The notes under the pieces: model-generated
What the model was told of the DNA's origin: nothing
What the model saw: the letters and a program-made list of their open reading frames with translations, nothing else
Databases searched by the model: none
Part shown: positions 58,031 to 64,000 of the stretch, piece after piece
How the letters are laid out: each line of letters opens with the position of its first letter
Numbering within the stretch: position 1 is the first letter of the stretch
Assembly (NCBI GenBank): GCA_030490835.1
Contig: CM059972.1
Coordinates: 31,165,452-31,229,451 of the forward strand
DNA from: Annona cherimola
Taxonomy: Eukaryota; Streptophyta; Magnoliopsida; Magnoliales; Annonaceae
DNA: 64,000 bases
Direction of reading: 5' to 3'
Translations under genes and position numbers: made by a program

Positions 58031-58512
58031 ATATATGTATACGCGCGCGTGCGCACGAAGTAGGTTCAGCTCAAAAAAGCCCAACCCACCCCCAGTTCAA
58101 ATTCCATACCTGGCCTGTTTGTAGTCTAATCAACCCACTAATTATATACTAAAGATCCAGTACAGCCAGTCGACGATTTTGAATTCTGCCACGGCTGACT
58201 CTCTAAAATGATTGGATGTTTCAGAATTTGGGGCCCACCAGGTAGTCAGATCTGATGCATCAAGGGCCCACAATGCCCTGATTTTTAATATCCGTTTGCT
58301 GAAAGCTTCTGGGAGGCTGGAAAAGTAGATTACTGTCGTATGCATTAATATTTCCAGTAACAAGCGTTAGGCTCCCGCTGGAATTACATATGAGAGACGA
58401 TTTGTATGCAAACACTGGCTCATCATGATGATTTGAGTAGATCAAAACTAACCATATCTATGTAAAAATCATCTTTATCGAAAATCTACCATGAAAAGTT
58501 TTTTGAGACTTT
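58031..58512. other. Intergenic DNA
   Basis: An alternating purine-pyrimidine run (GTATACGCGCGCGTGCGCAC, about 58037-58056) that could adopt Z-DNA begins it. The rest shows no gene or repeat boundary. Confidence 0.4.
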
Positions 58513-58736
58513 TTTTTTTTTTTTGGGATTTATACAACATGACAACTGCTATTACAATCAAGTACAACATGGAGAGAATTTTTCTACGAACCCCTGTTCT
58601 AAGAGAAATTTTTGCATGAAACCCCCCGCAAGGGAAATTATGAAATCCTCGCAAACACGGTGGAGCGTGTAAAATCACCTGCTTATCACTTAGCAATTTT
58701 CGAACCCGCGACCCCTGTATACAGTGAGGCTGCTGA
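58513..58736 (-). mobile_element. tRNA-derived SINE with 15-bp target duplication
   Basis: On the minus strand the B box is GGGTTCGAAA (58699-58708 on plus), then TCATAATTTCCCTTGCGGGG, TCTTAGAACAGGGGTTCGTA and TTGTCATGTTGTATAAATCC, ending in about 12 A. The flanks GTTTTTTGAGACTTT (58498-58512) and GTTTTTAGAGACTTT (58737-58751) match at 14 of 15. The same family as the decayed copy at 31.3 kb. Confidence 0.78.
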
Positions 58737-60146
58737 GTTTTTAGAGACTTTAGAGCCACATGATTTAATACTTTTTTTTTTTTAATATCGCCACCTAAAT
58801 ATCCGATCAAGATGATTTTTAGGAACATGATTTAAATGTTCCAGCGCAATCATTGTAGCTGAGAAAGCACCACCCAGTGATAATAATATACATTAAGTCC
58901 TAAAAAGAAATTTGGCTTTGAAATTTTGAAATTTTGAAATTATTATTACTTTCTTTGCAACAGCAGTGCGAAAAGAAAGAAAACAGAGGGACTTCTATTA
59001 TTTCATCTGCAGCTGTTCCCTAGACAGAGACATGAGGAACAACGCAAAAAACAAACAAGCCTAAAATAATTTTCCATTGTCATAGAACTTCTTATTTCCC
59101 ATTCACACTGGCAATTGGTAGCATCTATTCCCAGGTTCGAAATTCTTCATGTTGGAAAAGAACACATTTCCATGTCAATTTCTTGGGATTTTTGCTAACA
59201 GCAGACATGTCACCATACGAGAGCTGCACGGGGTCTTGTTGAAAAAGACAACCTCCACTGCAGCATTATTCGTTTATGAATGAATACTTTAAAATGTCTA
59301 AGCGACAAAACCAAGGCCAGAAATTGGCTTTTTTTTTCTGGAGGGGGCAGCTGATAAAATCGAGCAATTTTTTGGACTTAGTGTGGTTGGAGAATGGGCA
59401 GCATACTAGAAGCGCTCCAGTTGCAAAAAGTAAGCCATGTACTAGCAAAGATGCTGAAATCGGGCCAGCATAAAAGTAGAATGGCGAGATAGAAATTAGA
59501 GGGAGAAATCCCAATTGCATGAAAAAGCCTGCAATTCCCGGACTGGGAAAACAGCAGTGCCAAACAAGAAACAAATGAATCAGCTAACATGATGAAAGTT
59601 GCCCCTCTTGTAGTACAGCAGAGTGGGTAAACCACCACGTCGCCTTCCAGCACTTTTTCTGGTGAAAACAAAAGATTATGATGCAGTTCTGAGCAGGGGT
59701 GTACATCTGAAGCCTTGGAATGTCAGCTGTTTGCGTTTTTGGTGAAACTGCTTCACAGTTTTCCTCATTTCTTACATTTGCATGAAGTTACAGTGAAATT
59801 TTTTGTGCAATTTTCATCCATCAACAGTGGATCATGCAATTTCAGTGGGTTCATTCTAACATCGATGAAACAGAAAAGGATTAGGCATCCTAAGTGGCAC
59901 AAGGAGAAAATAAATGGAATGGAAAGTTGAGATATAACAAACTAGAAACCACTAAGGCACTAACAATGCATGGAGCATAATGAAATGGAGCTAATCCACA
60001 AAAAGTAGGGCAAAAATGAGAAGAACAATACCCAAAGAATAGAAATAAAATTCAGATTGAAATGCAAGGGTGAAAGGGGACAGAAAATTGCTCTATTTTG
60101 CATATCGCATGCTATGGATGTTTTGCAAAGTCTATGATTGCGCTGT

Positions 60147-60280
60147 TATGGGCTTTTGGGAATGTCACTCAAGAAGGGGCAGACAAGCAGACCACAATCT
60201 TGCAGAACTAAAGCGGATGACTGGACTGTGGGCTTTGGGAATGCGACTGACAAAGGGGTACATCACAATTTTGTGATGTA
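60147..60280. repeat. Two-copy tandem duplication, about 75 bp
   Basis: ATGGGCTTTTGGGAATGTCA, then AAGGGGCAGACA, then ACAATCTTG is followed by TGTGGGCTTTGGGAATGCGA, then AAAGGGGTACATCACAATTT. The two copies differ by small changes and indels. Confidence 0.5.
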
Positions 60281-60885
60281 GATTTTAGTTTGATCTCATG
60301 TGTGCCCTCATTTAACACAAAAACGAGGAATCCTTATCAAGCCTAAAAATTTTACTGAAGTATGAAATAATGCACCATACTGGATGTTGCACTTGCTTGC
60401 CAATGGCATCATTTACAGACCCATATGTAATTTCAGTTAGCTACCTGAAATTGATGGTTCACAAGCATAGTCACCTTAGCCTTAGAAGAAGATTTCATTC
60501 GCCAAATGACGCTCCCCTCAACCTTCTAGCAAATAAAGAACAATATGGCATTTTTACCATTTTCACACTCTTCAAAAAGATTTAAAGTCATATCAAGTCA
60601 CCTTCAAAAGAACTTTCCTATTGTAGTAAGGAGTTCTGCAAATGAAGTTGCTTCCTTCCACTATTCCCTCTTGTTGATATTTATCTGATTATGGGAATAT
60701 TCCAAGTGTCAACAAACTTGGAAGAATATACCAGAACAAACACGGGAAATGTGAACAATACTGATAATACACCAGTAACTGGGTCACAAGCTGTTTGCTC
60801 CCTGGATGAGACAATTGTCAACATTAGCACAAAACTGAAAATAGACATTTCAAGAGAGATACAGAATCAGTATACACACCACTCA

Positions 60886-61380
60886 TGAAAATCTAAGTTA
60901 ACTCTGCAGAGACTGAAGAAGCTACAGTAAGCTCTGCCAGATGTGAAATCCCTGATAGAACATGAAATGAAATATAGTTCACCATAGTAAGGATGCCAAA
61001 GTTAAAAGAGTAGGGGATCCTATGGTACATGAGGAAAACGCTCAAGAAATCTAAGTAAACTGTAAACTCTTAAACAAGCAAACCTGAAAGAGAGACCTCC
61101 ACTAAGCTCTACCAGACAAAAAATTGCTGATAGAACGTGAAATGATAGCTCGCTGTAATCAGAATGCTACACTTAGTAAGTATGAGATCCTACAGTGTTC
61201 AGGTCACATTGTACACAAGGAAACCACTCAAAAAATTTTAGTTAACTCTGAAGAGAGTATAGTTAAAAAACAGGTTCCAGTAAGCTCTCCTAGACAAGGA
61301 ATCCCTCACAGAACATGGAATGACGATTTACAGTCATTAGAATGTCAAGTTTCAAGAGAAGGAAAACCCCCTGGTTTTGG
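60886..61380. repeat. Three-copy diverged tandem repeat, about 150-190 bp
   Basis: Shared words in order: AGTTAACTCTG-AGAGA, AGTAAGCTCT-CCAGA, AATCCCTGATAGAACATG-AATGA, GATCCTA, and AAACYACTCAA-AAA. Copies begin near 60888, 61047 and 61240. The third lacks the GATCCTA segment. Confidence 0.55.
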
Positions 61381-62764
61381 CAGCATACTGCAGACGAGGA
61401 GACAGCTTGATAAAAACAGCCGCATCAACCAGTGTGATGATACACACCACCAATTTCACTTTTCTACCAACCCATCCCCAAATAAATGGAAAAGTTCAAA
61501 TGCTATCCAGTAAAAACCTGCAGCCTTTTCAATAAATCAAATTATTTTCAATAAAACAAATGACAACTTACCATAATGAGGCAAGCAACCTCCAATAAAA
61601 ACAACTTGCAAACACTAAAAGAAGACTTGGCAGGATACTCAAAAATCACACAGGCCGAAAACAAAAACAAAGCAAAAACAAAACCAGAAAAAACACACGC
61701 ACAAACAGGCAATTTATATCTTTTTCAGAATGTTCCTTTTTTATTTTTTAATGGGACAAGCACCTGTTTGCAGATTTCGAGGCAGATTCTTGCAGTTTTT
61801 CGGAAAATCATCATTGATAAAACAACTGATAAGGTAAAGACAAATTTTTAATGAGATAAAGGACAAAAATGTTAGAAGCAGATAAGTAGAAATTCTAAAT
61901 AATAATTATTTCGAATTAAATTTTCTTGAAATGATTTTTCTCATGATTTCTTATTTAATCTTTGGTAATACCTTATTGATTAACGCTTAAGCATCCACAG
62001 TAGAGGTATAGGAGAGCTCAAAGCTTGAACAGAAATTTTGATTTCCGTAAACTGGGTTAGACTCAAAAATCACTTGAGAGTTCAGTTAAATTTTGGTCTG
62101 TCAAATTGAAATGCGTATGGTGCCAAAACTATGAAAGATTTTGACAAGAATATATAGTTAGTGTGAAAGCCTCATCTTCAATTATGTGGGCCCATTTATT
62201 CAGAGAGCTTAAGTGCTGTACAGGCTTCACAAATAAATTTGAAGAGGTAAAAGGTTTCATGCTGTCATTACTCATAAAATGATTAATATGATGCATACCA
62301 TTTAAACTAAAAAACTTGGCTAGCATATGCAGATGGAGAACCAAATAATGACATCCCACCAGATCAAAGATAGAAGAAATATCTGATCAGTCCATCAGGA
62401 TCCAATGGAATTCATTGTCAATAATGCCAAACAACAGAGAGACAGCTTGCCAGAAATGACATTGAGATTGGTTAACTGCTTAGAGTTTTTTTTTTTGAAA
62501 ATTCTTTTCACTTGATTTGATTTTAGCCCAGATCACTTCCTCAGATCATTCTCAAATGATGAAAACTGCAATCCTGAGGTACCTTGAGATGATCCAACTC
62601 CTAACTAGTCCGCCACCCACAGAGAATATTGCCAGAAAGGACATCACCTGACCTTGCTCAAATGTCATGAAAGCAAATTAGAATTCTCCGTGGTGGAAAA
62701 GAAACTGTTAGGAATAAATGAATTTCTGCAATTCCAATCCTCATGTCAACCAGGTGTATTTCTG

Positions 62765-64000
62765 TCAACACCCAACATCTTTTCCTGTAGAAATTTCAGG
62801 GTGATAGGCAGTTTCAGGAATCCTAACAAGATTTTGAGTTCCTTCCCTTTCTGACCAAATTTGAGATTCAACAGCCATATTTGTGTCACTAGTACATTCC
62901 TCATCAATACCCTCCACTTTAGAATCATCAGTACCAACATGTACAGAACTTGTTTCAACATCAAATGCACGCCGCCTAGAAGATCTCCGCATCAAACTCC
63001 CCTGTGGCAATGCCTTTGTTCCCCTTCCCCGGCGTCTGGTGCTAAAGAATCCACATTCAAAGGCTTCCAACACTTTCGTTGTCAATGGCCGATTTCTGGT
63101 GCTCTGCCTTCTAGAATTGGCAGAAGGCAAGTCCCCGACAGCGATGCCATTTTCCAATGCATGGGATAAGTCAGGTTGCTGACAGCTTTCTGAACCAAAC
63201 AACAATCCATTTGCAATTGAACCATTCTGGCTATCTGCCACCTTTGATATGAAGGGCTCAACAGTTTCAAAATCAGGTGCCACATGGGGTAAGTTCAGGT
63301 CGATCAAAGTCCGGGGAAGCTGTTTTTCATGAGACAATGCTGCAGCACATATAGTGTCGGCTGCAAAACAGTTCATTGTGGGACCACACTCATTCCTCTT
63401 ATCCGGGATGCTTTTTCCTTGACCAACCTCTGTGATCATGATATTCCTTGGTTCTAGCGATAACTGCCCACCACAAGGTTTTTCTTCTTTCAGTGGCAGG
63501 CATGAAGAGGAAACCTTAGATAATTGGCTTACTTCTGCCTGATTACAAACATTCAGCCTTGGCAACTTAAGGCGACCCCTAAAACAGTTCCGCCGATCAG
63601 ATCTCATTCTAGCCCCACATCTACGCTTTACCCTCGTCTTGCAATGATCACCATTCCATGGACTGGGGAACAGATCCTTGTGGCTGGTCATCACATCAAC
63701 TGAATCTGCATGATTGATTGACATCCCTTTTGGTAGAGTAGTTAGTTTACTCGATGATACATCTGCATGAATTCTATTTCCCTGCATGCAGTTCAAGCCA
63801 TCCAGCAACTCATTTCCATCAGCCATAGTTGGGTAGGACTGTTTATCATTCAACAGCATATCAGCTGATTCCTGCTCATTTACCTGCCCTTCAGAGCAAC
63901 TTTCATTGTCTGATTCACCAGATGAGCTTCCAGGGGCAAGAGCGTGGGTGCCACGTTCAGATAATCCTCTGGTGATATCAACCGGTAAGCTTCTCAATTC
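62765..64000 (-). CDS. C-terminal exon of an ELM2/SANT-like plant nuclear protein (partial)
   Basis: An open frame of 411 codons entering from the right edge and ending at 62765. Codon 2 from the edge is TTG, not a start, so the gene continues beyond the window. Numbering from that codon: acidic Ser-rich N-part; basic cluster KRRCGARMRSDRRNCFRGRLK (124-144), a likely nuclear signal; TLIDLNLP (230-237), an EAR-type repression motif that recruits TOPLESS-like co-repressors; and RRQSTRNRPLTTKVLEAFE (296-314) followed by Arg-rich STRRRGRG and RRSSRRR. The RRQSTRNRPLTT block is what I associate with the C-terminus of Arabidopsis At2g47820/At1g09040/At1g09050-type proteins, whose N-terminal ELM2/SANT domains would lie outside. 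Role inferred: chromatin or transcriptional repression. The family call rests on memory of that block. Confidence 0.65.
   Translation of the reverse strand, partial: ELRSLPVDITRGLSERGTHALAPGSSSGESDNESCSEGQVNEQESADMLLNDKQSYPTMADGNELLDGLNCMQGNRIHADVSSSKLTTLPKGMSINHADSVDVMTSHKDLFPSPWNGDHCKTRVKRRCGARMRSDRRNCFRGRLKLPRLNVCNQAEVSQLSKVSSSCLPLKEEKPCGGQLSLEPRNIMITEVGQGKSIPDKRNECGPTMNCFAADTICAAALSHEKQLPRTLIDLNLPHVAPDFETVEPFISKVADSQNGSIANGLLFGSESCQQPDLSHALENGIAVGDLPSANSRRQSTRNRPLTTKVLEAFECGFFSTRRRGRGTKALPQGSLMRRSSRRRAFDVETSSVHVGTDDSKVEGIDEECTSDTNMAVESQIWSEREGTQNLVRIPETAYHPEISTGKDVGC

Larger units (their letters stand above)
58752..62764 (-). other. Repeat-poor 3' flank of the right-hand gene
   Basis: About 4 kb with few MITE-like sequences and less AT bias than the rest. 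It lies downstream of the minus-strand gene and may include its 3' UTR and terminator. Open frames up to 129 codons occur on both strands without recognisable motifs. Two local duplications are annotated separately. The poly(A) site is not identifiable. Confidence 0.4.

Noticed and set aside
62861..63182. Plus-strand frames opposite the right-hand gene
   Set aside because: Antisense shadows with Ser/Pro-rich translations and no motifs.
1..64000. CRISPR-like or prokaryotic defence arrays
   Set aside because: Tandem arrays seen have no spacer-repeat pattern; spliced plant genes and plant transposons show this is nuclear plant DNA.

Overview
The window is nuclear DNA of a flowering plant: very AT-rich, gene-poor and packed with small transposable elements. 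The evidence is a spliced plant-specific INDETERMINATE DOMAIN (IDD) zinc-finger gene, the last exon of a plant-type nuclear protein, and plant-style Tourist, hAT, CACTA, SINE and LINE relics. I cannot name the species. No prokaryotic features, rRNA, intact tRNA or CRISPR array is visible.

Only two protein genes are convincing, both on the minus strand. (1) An IDD C2H2 transcription factor of 566 residues has three coding exons (29887-29680, 28607-28211, 22259-21164). Its first intron uses a GC donor and its second is about 6 kb long and filled with repeats. (2) A partial gene at the right edge (62765-64000) encodes the C-terminal 411 residues of a basic, EAR-motif nuclear protein resembling the plant ELM2/SANT (At2g47820/At1g09050) group. 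Their regulators are not visible, and nothing suggests they act together.

The rest is mainly a layered repeat landscape. 0-5.6 kb: unassigned DNA, a diverged tandem repeat and a probable old solo LTR. 5.6-18.2 kb: Tourist-like elements, a foldback MITE with an 8-bp target duplication, and a nested block (15.3-18.2 kb) in which a Tourist element holds a foldback element and a 2.2-kb hAT, which itself holds another Tourist. 18.2-21.1 kb: gene-poor flank. 21.1-30.1 kb: the IDD gene, with SINEs, a Tourist and a CACTA-like relic in intron 2. 30.1-43.7 kb: foldback elements, SINEs with target duplications, a 5'-truncated LINE, two unusual tandem arrays and unassigned DNA. 43.7-45.3 kb: a four-deep nest (Tourist, foldback, hAT, foldback). 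45.4-56.9 kb: more foldbacks and SINEs, and a second copy of the same hAT family inserted in a foldback element with a perfect 8-bp duplication. 57.0-58.05 kb: a large palindrome made of two smaller ones. 58.5-58.75 kb: a SINE with a clear target duplication. 58.9-62.8 kb: repeat-poor DNA behind gene 2, with two local tandem duplications.

The most notable results are: a foldback MITE family that keeps one internal core while its ends differ; a non-autonomous hAT family whose two members carry different GC-rich, 5'-UTR-like segments after the same TATA-like tract; and insertion orders that can be read base by base from the target duplications. No new protein-coding system was found.
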